Shown in pieces: positions 1 to 13,314 of a stretch of 64,000 nucleotides of DNA (its first letter is position 1; each line of letters begins with the position of its first letter). Under the pieces are notes generated by a model. The model had not been told where the DNA came from. It did not search any database and was given only the letters and a program-made list of their open reading frames with translations. Made by a program: the position numbers and the translations under genes. The DNA comes from Rhyacichthys aspro (taxonomy: Eukaryota; Chordata; Actinopteri; Gobiiformes; Rhyacichthyidae): positions 12,542,169 to 12,606,168 of the forward strand of contig CM072153.1 in NCBI GenBank assembly GCA_036850595.1. Reading direction: 5' to 3'.

Positions 1-3000
1 GTATGATTATTCAATCATTACAATGACTCAGATATTATTTATCCATTCTAGAGGCAAATAACAATATGTTACATTATATTATCCAAAGCTAGAACTAGAC
101 CTCAAAATGAAATGTGAATACATTTGAATACATTGCTACATTTCCACATTGTGCCCTCCTTTGCTTTCCAAATATATTTATTTAAATTAGTAATAGGATA
201 ATAAGAGATGTTTATGCAAGTACTGTATTCCTATAGGACCTTTCAGAAATACAATTTGTGTTTAAAAAAAAAGCTATAAAAACAGTCCAGTAACTAAACC
301 TAATGAACTTGAAAGTGAGATACTGTATAAACTACTCACTGGAAATGTGCAGAGAATGTTTACAGACAATGTGTTAATATCTGATGTGCACTTATCCAAA
401 TGAAAACAACCAAAAGATATTGTTAGACACTGACATAACATAATATTTCAGTGAAAATGTTAAGTTGTGTGTTTGCTTTGTAATAATAACTTTACCCTTT
501 ATCTTCAATTAGATCAGATGTGTTTATATTCTTTTGTAAGAGTCCTGTAACGTTCTGGTCCGGGGCAAAGTATGTCACTCATCAGGAAGTGGCGCTTCTT
601 GTTTGTTTGCTAATGGTAAATTATAAATATGTAATCACACAGCTGTAAAAACCTTTTCTTGTCGGTTGGAACAGAGCATACAAATAAAATGTGAGCTATT
701 TTCCAAGGTAAACTGTAGTTAGAGATTGACATTAAGAAGTAACACTTCATTTACTGACTAACTTTTGGTGCATAAAGCTAGTGTCAAAAAGGAAGTTTCA
801 TCATCATATTTTCAACTAATCATTCAATCAACCAAACAGATCACGTTTCTATGTTTTATATGGTTCAAAGGTAAAGCCATAAATCCATAATTACAAACGG
901 TCACAAAGCTCGGTTATGGATGGTCACGTAGAGTTAGGTTGTGCTAATGGATGACGAGGCTTGGGCACAGCGTGTGCCTATGATGTTGTAGATTAAATGT
1001 CCCTCAAGTGTTTTGTCCCCACTTTTCCGTGCACTCGGACACAGTCCTAAAAACCTGAGGTTAAACATTTCAGTTCTATTCTTCTTGTTTCCATGTGCTT
1101 AATTTCTGGGATGCTTTTGCACTGTGACAAAGAGGATGTGCATAAATTGAGCTATTTAGCTTTTTAGCTTGAAAAATAAACAGCACACCGGTCTGGACCA
1201 TGGCTCACTGAGGACTCCAGGAATCAGCTGTTAGTGGGCTCTTTAGCAACACCAGATTTTTTTTGCAGTCTTTCAAAATGTAGGACAGAAATAGTGTGAC
1301 TTTATTTTGAAGAAGTAACTATGTAAACAGTCACAAGGAACTTGAACTTTTTACATTTATTTGATCAGATGTTACTTATTGTTCAGCCATTGTTCCTCTT
1401 CTTCAAACCAACTTTTTCTCTGTGAGTTCCCATATAACTCAACCAGACTATTAGATGAGCTGTAAGGTTTACCAGACAAATAGGACACCACTTTATGGGA
1501 TAACAGAGAACAAGGGATAAATTGAGTTGGAAAGGATTTTGTGAAAGGACTTCTGAACTTTATTGGATCTAACTTATTTAAAGGATTATTATGACAGCAA
1601 CTTCATCACTGCAAACACTCATGGGGCAGTTTGCCTTGATCCCTCCATCATCTTCCGCCCAGATTTCCCTCTCCCCAGACACTTCCTCCAGCTCCTCGGG
1701 GATATACTGAGTCATTCCCAGGCCAGCCAAGAGACCCAGTCCCTCCAGTGTGTCCTAGGTCTTCCCCCGGGGCCTCCTCTGGGTTATCTTGGGTTATCTC
1801 GAGCTCCTTGTTTCATGTTAAGGAAGCAGCCAAATGATTTTGAGGCTATTGTAGTGTTTTTGAGATTATACTCTCCCTGGAGTGTACTCTCAGTGCATCA
1901 GTATGCAACACAGTGTGGAGTGTGTACATGCTTAATGCTGTGTGTGTTCAAAGATTTCTGTTAAAGTTCATGGAGGTGTGCACATTTTGGTGTGGCGGAA
2001 TTATGAGGCGTGTATTTGTATTGCACTCTTAGCAAACACACCTACTTAAAGTATGAAAAAATCGATTTAATATTGTCATAGAGTAACAAATGTCGTGAAA
2101 GGCACTGTACTTTAGTGGAATGAGAGATGACGAATATGATGTGATGTACAGACAAAAGCATGTCTTTTATTGGGGCTCATAAGATTTGGGACAGTTAATG
2201 AATGAGCAGTTTCAGTGTAATCTGATCCATCAGAATTTCAAGACAAACGTATCAGATAAAAGGTGTGGCTTTGATGTAAAAACTCAGTATCACAGCCTCA
2301 CACTCTGACTTATACTTGTTAAACTCCCCTACAATATTACTTTTTACATTGTGAGTAGTTAAAGTAAACACTTGCTAACAAGTAAACTAAAGTAAAGCTA
2401 ACTGTAATAATGCCAAGAACTGTCTCCTCCAATACAAGTAAAAAAGGCCATTAAAAAGCCCCTATTATCATATGTGGTTCTAATTATTAAGAACTTGTGT
2501 CGTACAGAAGTGGTACTGGGACATCCACACCATCCATGTACTTGTACTACTATCCATGTACTATGATTTTGCCTGAAGTGAAACACAGGCCACTGTATGG
2601 TACAAGAAGTTTGTGCCTGTGTTTTGTGTGGTATCGATTTAGACAGAGCTGTGTGCAGCTGCAACACTTACACAACAGGCCTCAGGATCACTGCTGATAC
2701 CATGCTTTGCCTAATAATGAGCCCCTCCCTTCAGGTGAGGAGCTGATCTTCCAATAGAGACCACACCTCTCCATACAACAGGTCTGCTCTGCTCAGAAAT
2801 GGACACTCCGTCTGACCAGGTCCCACTTTATAATGGGCACAGATTACACATGCTCAGTGTACACGTAGGCCATGGCTCCTGGTGAGTCACACACTCTTAT
2901 GGCATAAATTCATACACAAATTAACTGAAGGATGGCTAGTGTAAATATAATCTCTTGTATTTGAATAAATACAAGTGCATTAAAGACACAGTGTGGGCAG

Positions 3001-4761
3001 GATCTCTATGTTGGGTATTGTATTGTGCAGATGATATTGTGCTTTACTGTTGTCATGCACACATTGTTTGTCATCTCCACGAGACTACAGACTAACACTA
3101 GATTCACTTACAACATCATACACATGTACATCAATTTTAAAAGCCTGGTTTTTGTTGTAGTATGCCATTCATTCACATTAGTGTCATATAATCATTGACT
3201 TTATTCGAGTACAATAAGGTAAATTACAGACTAAATACATACATTTGTTGATTTGGGATTTTTTGGCAGGAAGGGTGAGGTCAATCGGCAGTTTAATCCT
3301 GTTTTAACTGAGTGCGATAATGGAGGTGTAACGTTGCCTCCGTAGGTGTGGAATTGCCGGGGCCATGCTTGTAACAAAACATAGGGGACCTGTGACTAAC
3401 AGTGTGTGTGGGGTTGAAAGCAAGCGGCTGTTTAATATTTCACTCGGCCGATGGTTGGTGACAGCCACTGCTAGAGTAAAGGTGAGCAGCCAATAAAAGG
3501 CCCCGCAGGACACATAATGATTTTTCTGATGGGTTTATATTGTTCTTGCTATAGGCAACGGGGAAGCAGGTTAAAGATTATTTCCCCTTTGTTAAAGGAA
3601 AATGACAATGGGAAACAATAGTGTGGTTAATGTTACTTCACAAATTAAGTCATTATACCTTATATTGTATGTGTTGCTTTTGTTTCAGTCAATTCCACAG
3701 AGAAATGTAAGTCTACATGTGTTAAAATAATGTCAACATGCTGCCTCTGGGGTATAGACTTTGACATTTTAGGTATTTTGTGATACAACACAAACCGCTT
3801 CAGTCTACCTTACAAGACTATGGCTTTGCAAAATACAGAAAGACTGAGACACATGCAATATAAATATCTCAAAAGACCACTCAATACTATTACTTTTAAA
3901 CATGCTTTAATGGTTAATGAAGAAAAATATTCTAGTTCTAGTCTCTTTATTTTATTTTTATTTTATACAGATAAACAAAATGTATATCTATGTCTGGGGT
4001 GCATTTACTAGCAGTTGTTAGAGTATGAGAAAAATCTAAACCATGAGAGATGTGAAACTGGCCCATGTGGGGAGGAAAGTGTGACCACAACCACATTTGG
4101 ATATAAACCTCATATACTGGTAAATATATATTCCCGTTTGTCAGCTCAGAGCGTGCCCCGATTGAACCACACAGGAAAAAAATGAACGTTGGTACATACA
4201 TTTTCCCCAGACCCCATGTGCCACATCCTTTAACAAGAACCCTCTACAAACCATGAATATTTTTTTTAAACAAATGTGGAATTTCTGTTTTGCAGCTTTC
4301 ACAGATCGACTGAAATCATTGAGATTAAAAGTACATGAGCTAAATGAGTGAATAGAGCTGGGTGAAATAGTATTGTACATTGATATATGACGTTGTAAAT
4401 GTGAAAGTACAAAGTGCAGGTGAAATAGAACTGCAATAATGGAGAGGGTGAGTCATATCGCACACATTGACTTGTATGTTTTATGTACAAATGACCCATA
4501 GCCGATTAACATTGTCATATATCCAGGGTTTCCGCACTGGATAAAAAGTATAGAAATTGTCTGCATGTATTCAGATTATTGCCCTTTCATCTTTCAAGCT
4601 GTAGTCCATAATGTAGATTTCTAACAATTATGGGGAACAGAACAGTAACACAGACAATAGGTCAATTTGTACTGTCCAGTGCTTTATAGTGAGTCATATA
4701 TTTTAAAGTGATTCAAACAAAGCATTTTAATTTTAATTTTTTGTGGTCTTCTTCTTGCCAG
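1..4761 (+). other. fa2h: fa2h intron 1 (partial), non-coding
   Basis: This AT-rich stretch precedes the first visible fa2h exon. I looked for a cytochrome b5 haem-binding HPGG-type exon and found none, so exon 1 and the promoter probably lie to the left of the window and this is intron. The only structured content I recognise is a decayed LINE fragment near 1.66-1.81 kb. Short open frames here show no family resemblance. Confidence 0.6.
1655..1810 (-). mobile_element. Decayed non-LTR retrotransposon (LINE) fragment
   Basis: On the minus strand the frame reads a motif like GRPRTHWRDWVSWLAWE. This is the C-terminal tail found after the reverse transcriptase in several LINE families, usually GRPRTRWRDYVSxLAWE. 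An in-frame stop follows at once, and only about 150 bases are recognisable. It is a dead, 5'-truncated copy. I cannot tell RTE-like from L2-like from this piece. Confidence 0.6.
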
Positions 4762-6390
4762 ACTTTGAGAGAACGAAGAAACGGCCACAGACAGACAGAA
4801 GAGCAGACGAGTTCAAAGAGCGGCGCGAAGAACGACCAGGACCCGATGTACAACCGCTGCAGCTCTGTGGACATGGACAAGGTGAGACCCACCACGAGTC
4901 GGGAAGTGAAACCAGAGGAGAACAGGCCCATGTGCGTGTGGTGACGGGGGCAATAGTATATAGGTTATTCACCCCGGCTTTTTTCCAAAACAGAACTAGT
5001 GCGGGAGGACACTGCGCATTGTGGCCCATATGCATATACTTGTAAGACACAGTAAATTAAATTAAATTTTTAGATTGTTGTGGATAAACACCACGTCTGA
5101 TCTGGAATATGACACATTTTTTTCCTCAATTGCTCTCAAGTGTGCATCTGCAATACACTTCCACACTGTTTTCTACCTGGCAGCAGTGACATATCACATC
5201 ATAATGTCACTTCTAAGCAATATAATATCAAATAAGGCTTAAGCATCGTTGAGGCTTGCGAATAGTTTGCGAAAAGTATTCAAATGTCACTCACTGAACA
5301 AAACAAGGCATTCATTTGGACGGTGCTCATGTGATTTGATTTGACAGGCACACCGGGTCCTGCCCAGAGCAATGTGACGATGGATACAACCAGTCTGTCG
5401 GGTAGTCTGGTAGCAGTTAATTGATAGAGTTGCACAACCTTTGACTCATATGCATAGATTTTTAATGCAAAACCCATTCAGTAATTTTGTAAAACATTAG
5501 TTGCACTCGTCAGTTGATACGGGTTGATTACGTGCCAAAAGAAAAGACATTGAGTTCGTAAACTGACACTACGTCCGCTAAATGTCTTTTTCCTTTTCGA
5601 TTGTTTGCTTTCCCTTTAGGTATAGGTGACATACAATACGTTTTAATTTATCTAGTTGCCTTGTTGTCATAGTGAGCCCAAACTAACAGCATGAGGATAA
5701 ACAGGCTAAGCGGGAATGTTGCTAAAGTCAATGTCACTATGGCCTACATAACGCATGTTGTCAGCACTGTGTGTGTGTGTGTGTGCGCAGTGTCTCAGTC
5801 AGGAATGTGAGGCATGGTCTTGTCCAACAATAGAGCCCAGTTCAGTTAGTCAACTCCCACCTGCTTATATTAATAAAGCCTCCATCTATACAGCTGTCTC
5901 ATTGTCCATTTTTTGACTGAATCTGCACCATCATGGAGACTGTGAGTCAGTGATACCATCATTTTTTTATTTTTTTTTGGCGCTTCTTTTCAGTTTTACA
6001 CATTTTGAAGTATATGTTTACACATGTGGCCTTCAAATAAAAGAGCTAGTTTCCCCAAAGAGTTGATGGTGTTTTGTTCTGCTCTAGTTAGTTCCCTTAG
6101 TCACAAGTGGGATTATAACATGACAAACTTCTCATTTTTCAAAGAAGACTTGACGTATAAATGAGATGTGTGCTATATTTTCACCTCTGTGCAAAGCTGA
6201 GAGTTATTTACCTTTACTTCAAAACTTACTGGATAACATGGTGTTTATTAACCCTTCAGTATTGCTTACTGTCAGCATAAAATAACAGCATAATCTTGAT
6301 AAATCACTTTGTGTTGAACAGAGGTAATAAATGACAAGAGATGAGCCTTACAATGCTTTTGAGTTATCAGCTCAGCTTGTAAAATACCTG

Positions 6391-6423
<33 letters not shown>

Positions 6424-9048
6424 GTGCGTGTGCGTGTGTGAAGTTTGATTCTTCTTTTTCATGTCATGTTATATAAACCTAAATAGGTTGTCTTCACCTT
6501 TGATGCAGTAAAAAGTGACCACTTCTGATGTATGAAGAGTTGTGGCCTAACTGGAAATGAATTTGTAATACCCAGGCCCTGAATTAAGATAGTCTTTTCC
6601 AATTTGAAGCCATTAAAGTTGACTGTCATATTTTTTCATGATCTTTGTTGCTGTGAACAAGTATAGGAGCTTGTAAAAACCTTGTTAAAGCATCCAACAC
6701 TTGAAGCTCTTGTACCAAGAAGGACAACTTAAATACCTGGTAGCTACAGCAAAGCCAATATGGATCTGTAACTTCCTGGTTTGACCAGACCAACCGGACT
6801 GAGCTGTTTTAACTCTGTGCCGCCACCTGCTGGACACTTTGCTTTGTTTCATAACGCCTCAGTACATTTCTGACTAAACTAATTGTGTCTCTTTGTGGTC
6901 CTCCAGGATCTGGTGGACTGGAGGAAGCCTCTGGCGTGGCAGGTTGGCCTGCTCGGAGAGAAGTATGATGCGTGGGTTCATCAGCCCGTGGACAGACCAA
7001 TCAGACTGTTTGGTAACCCCTTGCTGGAAGCAGGCACCAAAACCTCCTGGTGAGACAACAGGCTCTTTGTCCAGTCTGTTATTTCAAGAATTTGGCTAAA
7101 TGTAAATGAATATAACTGAGACTTGCAAAATATGAGAAAAATAACTCATCTCTTAATTGATTGTCATTTAAAGAAAACTTATCCTTTTGTTGGAGAATAT
7201 TACTTAGAGTGACATCTACTGTGACAGAGATATATCAGAAAAATATCAGAGTGTGAAGAGGTCCAAGGTAACTGGTGCACTGTGTATAATGAGCATTCCT
7301 CAAACTGTATTAAAATAACATCAATACGCAAACACAGAGGACAAGATTTTGTCATTAATAAGGGCATAACTCTCTTTGTGTATGTATTAAACATCTTATT
7401 TGATTATGTTATGGTCATTCTTGTGCCCACACACATACAGTATACAAAGTAACTTCTAATCTCTGTCCCTTAAATCAAAACCTCCAAACGATGATGAAAA
7501 ATAACAAATTCAATTCTAAAAGAACTTCTGGTTACATTTATAGCAGGAACAGTTCATGCCGCCTGTCACTGTAGAAACAGAACAGGGAAGTTAATCTCAC
7601 TGATCTGGACTGAGCTGATAAAGTTTAGATTAGATGCTTGTGTTTAAAGTGTGTTGTGTTTCTTTTCCAGGTACTGGGTTCCTATTGTGTGGATGCCTCT
7701 TGTGATTTATGTGAGCTGGTATTGCTACACGACACTGGCAAAAAGCCCCAGCAGGATAGATGTGACTTCAGGTAACATTTCAGTCTGATCCACACATTCA
7801 TTTTACTGTTTGCTTCATTCTCATTTGCATGTGTTCAGTGTCATACTGTGTGTTATACAAAGTACCTGTTTACACCCCAGTTAATGGAAATATAAGTAGG
7901 CCAAAACTTGGTTGACTTGGTTTTTAATTCCATACTAATATGGAAAGAGAATTCTTTAAAGCTGGTTCAAAATGTAAGGAATTAGTGTTCACATAGCCTT
8001 GAAAAAGAAAACTGTGTAGAAACCCATGTAATACTGTTGTCTGTCTGCCCTCACAGACTTCTCCATCCCAGTCCATAAGTACGTTTTCCCAGTGCTTTTT
8101 GCATTGGGCTGGTTCCTCTGGTCTTTCATCGAGTACTGCATCCATCGCTTTGTCTTTCACATGAAGCCACCAGCGCATAACTACTACCTCATCACGCTAC
8201 ATTTTCTTCTGCACGGACAGCATCACAAGGTACTAACATCAAAGATAATGCCATCATCATCAGTGGCCTGCACATTGTTCTACAGTGAGTTTTTCATTTG
8301 CAGTCTCCGTTTGATGGCTCTCGGCTGGTCTTCCCCCCGGGCCTGGCTTCCATTGTGGTGGGAAGCTTTTATTTAATCCTCCGCAGCATGCTTCCGGAGA
8401 TCCTGGGGTTGTCTGTGTTTGTTGGAGGGCTCTGTGGCTACGTTGTGTATGATATGATCCATTACTATCTGCACTATGGCTCACCAAAGAAAGGCTCATA
8501 TATGTACGGCCTGAAGGCTTACCATGTTAAACACCACTTTGAGCACCAAAGATCAGGTAAGCATCAGAAATCGTTCACACTAATGTCTTTATGTTTAAAG
8601 ATGATTTTTATGTCGGCCTTTTAGTCTTTACTCAATAGTGACAGTGTAGACAGAATGGTGTAGACAGAAAATCAGTCCCGGGTTGCTTGAGTATGCGCTC
8701 AACCAGGTGAGCGACTGATGGCACATGTGCGTCCACACTGGCATTTTAGAAATTATGCATCATTAGCTTATATTCTAATAATGCAGAAGTGAGACCACAG
8801 GTTTTTCTTTGTTTTTATCTTTGTTATTCCTTAAAAGCCCCAGTAACAAATGTATTAGTAAGATGCCTCAATCTTTTTAGAATGTGCTGTCATCCAACAT
8901 GCTGATAATACTATTTTGAAATAACCCATTGGTGTGGTCATAGCCTAAATGTGAAATCTAACTTGTTGTTTTTCTGTCAGGTTTTGGAATCACCACCACG
9001 TTTTGGGACCATCCCTTTAACACGCTCATCCCAGATGAGAAGTTCTAA
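4762..9048 (+). CDS. fa2h: Fatty acid 2-hydroxylase, exons 2-7 (5' partial)
   Basis: Fa2h is an ER-membrane di-iron enzyme that 2-hydroxylates fatty acids for sphingolipids, notably myelin galactolipids. Exons read as 4762-4881, 6907-7049, 7671-7771, 8057-8229, 8304-8556 and 8981-9048, all with GT-AG sites and matching phases, ending in TAA. The order matches the human protein: DLVDWRKPL block, membrane segment from YWVPIVWMPLVIYVSW, then the histidine boxes HRFVFH, HGQHH, HYYLH and HVKHHFEH that bind the metal. PFDGSRLVFPP is nearly identical to mammals. Six exons here plus one missing exon make seven, the human number. The missing exon should carry the N-terminal cytochrome b5 domain. Exon 2 is the least conserved. 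The C-terminus (LIPDEKF) is a few residues shorter than the human one. Family assignment is secure; the exon 2 boundary is slightly less so. Confidence 0.93.
5768..5786. repeat. (GT)n microsatellite
   Basis: A simple GT tract lies in the intron between fa2h exons 2 and 3. Confidence 0.8.
6389..6440. repeat. (GT)/(GC)-interrupted microsatellite
   Basis: An alternating purine-pyrimidine run (GTGT then GCGT units, about 50 bases) lies in an fa2h intron. Such tracts can adopt Z-DNA and are length-variable. No gene function is implied. Confidence 0.8.
8640..8725 (-). mobile_element. tRNA-derived SINE remnant
   Basis: Read on the minus strand, a tRNA-like A box (GCTCACCTGGTTGAGCGCAT) is followed by a damaged B-box-like region with CCCGGG. 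This resembles the head of a tRNA-derived SINE common in fish. A related copy seems to lie at 52.1-52.2 kb. It sits in the last fa2h intron. Confidence 0.45.
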
Positions 9049-12000
9049 CCCACAAAGGGCTCTAATGAAGGGCCTCAGGACTTATCAGACACCCGCTTTA
9101 GTAAACAGACCCCGCGCTGTAACCATCCCGAGCACCATTATCATTCCCTGCAGCCACAGTTTTCACAACCACCCCGACAGGGAGACGTGCCTCTGAGGAC
9201 TCCCAGACCTCTGCAGCTAATTCATTTGTGCATAATGCTTTTTAATCCAGCCAATGTGTTCTTGTACTGTCATGTGGGTGTGTCAACTAATCAAGTCCCT
9301 ACGTGATCTTTCAGCCAGAAGGGTTTATAATTAGGGAAAGGTGTATAATACTACTGTCTTGTTTTTATCAAAATATTATCTATGGCACAACTGAAGAAGT
9401 AAAAAATGACACAAACATGAATATACTCTTGAGAAAACACTGCCCTATTTTTGCGCAAAAAGAAAGTGGTAGATGGTAGGAGAATGTGAGAGACGGATAA
9501 AAGAAGTGGTAGGAGAGAGAAAGACAGAGTAAACAAAGCATCAGGAAAAGACAATAGAGAACCAATACTGTGTCATCTGATCAGGTGAACTAACTCAGGA
9601 AAAAAACAATCTTCTGCTTAAACCCCTGCTGGTTTGCTCTCACCTCTTATTCGTTTAGCTAGCTCACTATGCTGCTGCTACATACTGTTACACTGCAGCT
9701 TTGTAACAGTGGACACATATTTTATTTTGTTTTTCTGTTTTGTTTTTTCCACAACATGAACTGTTTGGCTTTGAATATTTGAACATGCTGAATAGAGATT
9801 TAACTTATTAATTCTGAGCAAAATGAGATTATACTGTAGTGTGCTAATAAAATATACTGTCATGTTGTGTAAAACAAAGCTTTAAATGTTTAAAACCACT
9901 GTGTTGATTTATTTTTGCAGGTCTGTTGAAATGCTTTCTCTTAATGTTAACAAAAATGTAAAAACATTTGTAAGATGTGCTGTACAGGAGAGACCTTAGC
10001 ATAGTCTTAGAAATTAGCTCCAGCTTTACGTTGTCAGAGCGTCTAGTGTTTTATGACAGTCCAAAAGAAAGATAGAACAATACATCTGTGGATGTACTGT
10101 AAGTGTGGACGCACAGATTTAATTATGAATGGATGAGAGTGTTTTGGCAAAAGAGGGACAAAGAGGCATGAGGCCATTGCATCAGACTTCCTGCTGAGGG
10201 CATCTCTGGGCCACATTATTTAATCAGCCAACTGACCAATGTTACCTTAAATACTTTAACCATACCAAACTTAAAATTCAGGGAAAAGTGAAATTGTTTA
10301 ATATATCAGAGCTATTAAGTTGAAGTGGCCCAGCAGATCCCAACAGGATGACGATTGGTGAACCATCTGACTGGACAGCATGAGGCTTTGACAGCAAAAG
10401 GCAGATCCTCACACGTCTCTTTTGACACAGGACAGCCCTAACAACTATAGCAGAACAAAGCTATACATAGAGAGCTCATTTAGGAAAAGAAAACAACTTT
10501 TTAGGAAAGAGCTATATCATGTTTTCTAGTATAAAAAGGCTCAAAGATAGAAAATATATATTGTACATATGATATGTATGTAAAATAAAATTATTTTCAG
10601 GAAGAAGATGAATGAGTCACAATCTAATGCTTTTTCTAATCTCACAGTGGAGCAATAACTATTTCTGAAGTACACCTTCTGTAGCTGTAGCTGGCAAAAC
10701 ACTGTAAAACAAAACTTCATCAGCTTTTTAAATGATTTAGCTGCAAATTGTGTCATATTCTGTTAAATACAGTTGCATCTCCGTAACAAAGGGTGTCAAA
10801 TAAATGTAATACACATTATGAATAATACAGATGTCAGCTAAATACAACACAATGGCACTGTTTTCACATAGAACCAAAAATATATGTCAATGTTGTAATA
10901 ATGGTGGGCATAACCATGATAACAATGATTGTGAAGAGCTGCATGGCAAAGAGAAATGAGCCTGCCTGTTAGAATAAAATACACAGAGAGATGTGTATTT
11001 ATACAATGATGATTAACAACTTTATTCTGACAGGTGAACTTTCCCTATGCTAAATTATGCAGCAAAAATAATATTTTCTAAATCTGTTTACTATAATATC
11101 TATAACTTTTATTTTGGAATTTTAAATGTCTATGCAAATGCAAACATGTTTGTAAATAAATGTCTGTATATTTCTTGAGTCTTTCTTTTTATTTTGTATC
11201 CAGTTACTACACAACCATCAGACATGAGGTGAGCTCTTGAGTCTGGGATGACAGGGCTTATATGATTTTTTTAGGCATTATTAAAAACATAATGCATGGG
11301 ATTTGCATAGATTTTATAATTCAGTTAAATACTGGTAGTAATTACCTTAAAAATGTATTTTTTTTATGAAATGCTATTTTGTGGTTTTGATTTTAAACAT
11401 ACTGAAAATGCGTTTGTTTGACAAGTTTAAAATCAAAAAATGTCTACTAAAATATTGAAGTTGGAACTGATGTTTTGGTACTCTCCACAAATATAAGCAT
11501 CACTTGTTTTAGACTTAAGTGGCCAATCAATTTCAATGTGTAATTCAGGAGTTATAAGATGAGTGATAGTCAAGATTATCCAGCATCCTCCATCAATGAA
11601 AACATTGAAACAAATGTTCAAACATTTTGAAAAGCCCTGTCCTACATTTGAGCACTTTTCACACCATAAAAACAAAACATACCTTTAACACCCTGTATTT
11701 CTACTGTGGGAATCATGATAAGTGAAAAGTGTTAGTACTCTAGTGACACCTAGTGGTAATGTCATGTAAACAACATGCACTTTGCTCTGTTTAACACTGT
11801 TTATTAACAATATAACCCTAGATTTATCTCATTACATACAAACTTAGTTTAGGAGTCGTCAAAAGAATTTGTGCTGTGTAGTTTGACATTTTAGTACAAC
11901 CTCTCAGTGCTGACATCTTAGCATGGACAGCAAATTTGATTTAAGAAAATTAAACAGAAAACTATTTTGTTTTTTTGTTTTTTTCCTGACATAAGGCAAC

Positions 12001-12589
12001 TTCTGAATATTTTATATGCTTTGGCAAAAACTGTGGTTGGGGACTGTAAAGAAAAATCCTTTTCTTGCAGTCACCCAAATTCCACCATTTGCAGGTAACA
12101 TTTTTATGGATATGTGGTGGCCGGTCAAACAGCATAGACTGGTTTGACAAACTGATTCATTTACATTAGTTCCAATAAATCTGCATATAGTTCTGTACAA
12201 TCACTTTTGCTGCTTTTTACCATTAAAGATAAAGTGCCAATACAACAGCTAAGGTAAAGATGTGCTTGATTCCTTAAAGTTTAGTCTCTAATATCAAGTT
12301 AAGCAGAGCTCCCTGACGTTAAATTTATGTATGTCTAAAGCCTGAGGTTTAACTGGTTTCACTGTAAATCAGAGCAGGCGGTCCTGCAGGAAAAGTGTGT
12401 TTGATTTCAGTTAACTCTAGGCAGCAGAGCCGGGTGGTGCAGTAGGACCCTGGGCTGAAGCTGATTCTGTAAACCCAGAGCAGGCTGAAGGGAGGAGCAT
12501 GAATTTGAGCCAAACAAGCCTCCACACCCTGCAGTCTAAGGAAGTTCCTCTGCATTCCTACCACACACACATGTTCATACAAACATCGA
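9049..12589 (+). other. fa2h 3' UTR and intergenic DNA
   Basis: After the fa2h stop, the first clear poly(A) signal is AATAAA at 9846-9851, giving a 3' UTR of roughly 0.8 kb. Further AATAAA-like sites occur near 10.97 and 11.15 kb. The remainder to about 12.5 kb is AT-rich and I see no coding exon or RNA gene in it. Confidence 0.5.
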
Positions 12590-12763
12590 CCTGAGAACGC
12601 TTGGAGGATCCTCATACAGAGGTAAAAGTGAAGACAGCCTTTTTTCCTGGATCCTTTATGGCAGAAGTGAACAGGCGTTGTGTGTGTTGTGACAGGACGT
12701 TTGCGTGCCTGTGGGCCTGCTGTAGAACTAAAGACCAGGACCTCATCATCAACGCCCTGCCAG
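12590..12763 (+). other. ano10: Likely 5' exon of ano10 with upstream ORF
   Basis: A relatively GC-rich block ends in a donor (CCAG/GTAGTG, exon end 12763) about 545 bases before the acceptor of the first coding exon (13308). It holds an ATG at 12658 opening a 35-codon cysteine-containing frame (MAEVNRRCVCC...). If spliced to 13308 this frame adds only VSP and stops at TGA 13316-13318, overlapping the ano10 ATG at 13315. It is therefore most likely 5' UTR with a uORF. The left end is a guess. Confidence 0.4.
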
Positions 12764-13314
12764 GTAGTGCCTCATTTCCTCACTCTTTTTAGCACTTGAT
12801 GTGTCTTTCCTACGATCACTCAAACAAGAACAAACATGCTGCACTGTATAAGTTTATCATCTGCTGTTTCTTATGTTGTGGCACTAGGTTTTTAGGTTAA
12901 ACACAGAGGAAGTACTATTTGCTGTCACTGTTGTCTTAACCAGTATTTCCTCAACTACTTCATTTTAAGGTTGCACCGTATAACTGACTTTACTCCCACA
13001 ATAAAGATAACAGTATTTACACTACATTTATGACTATGTATTCAGCCTCACATGCAAATCTAAAAACCTCAAAACCAGTCTACAAACTGGTTAAGTATTG
13101 AACTGCTGAACCAGGGTGGAGAATAAGTTGATGCAGTGTTTGCAGAGGTTAGCAGCAAAAGGATCTTAGAGCTAAACAAAGCCAAGTCATTTTCATAACA
13201 GGCTACAGCAGAGCCTACTTCCTTATCTCAACTGTAATTATAAAAGTAATATTATGCTATAGGAGCAACATGGGCATCTAAAACTGCTTGTTGTCATGTG
13301 TTTCCAGTCTCACC

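Noticed and set aside
1563..1964. 133-codon plus-strand open frame
   Set aside because: It lies antisense to a decayed LINE tail (GRPRTHWRDW on the other strand), with no splice context or protein resemblance of its own.
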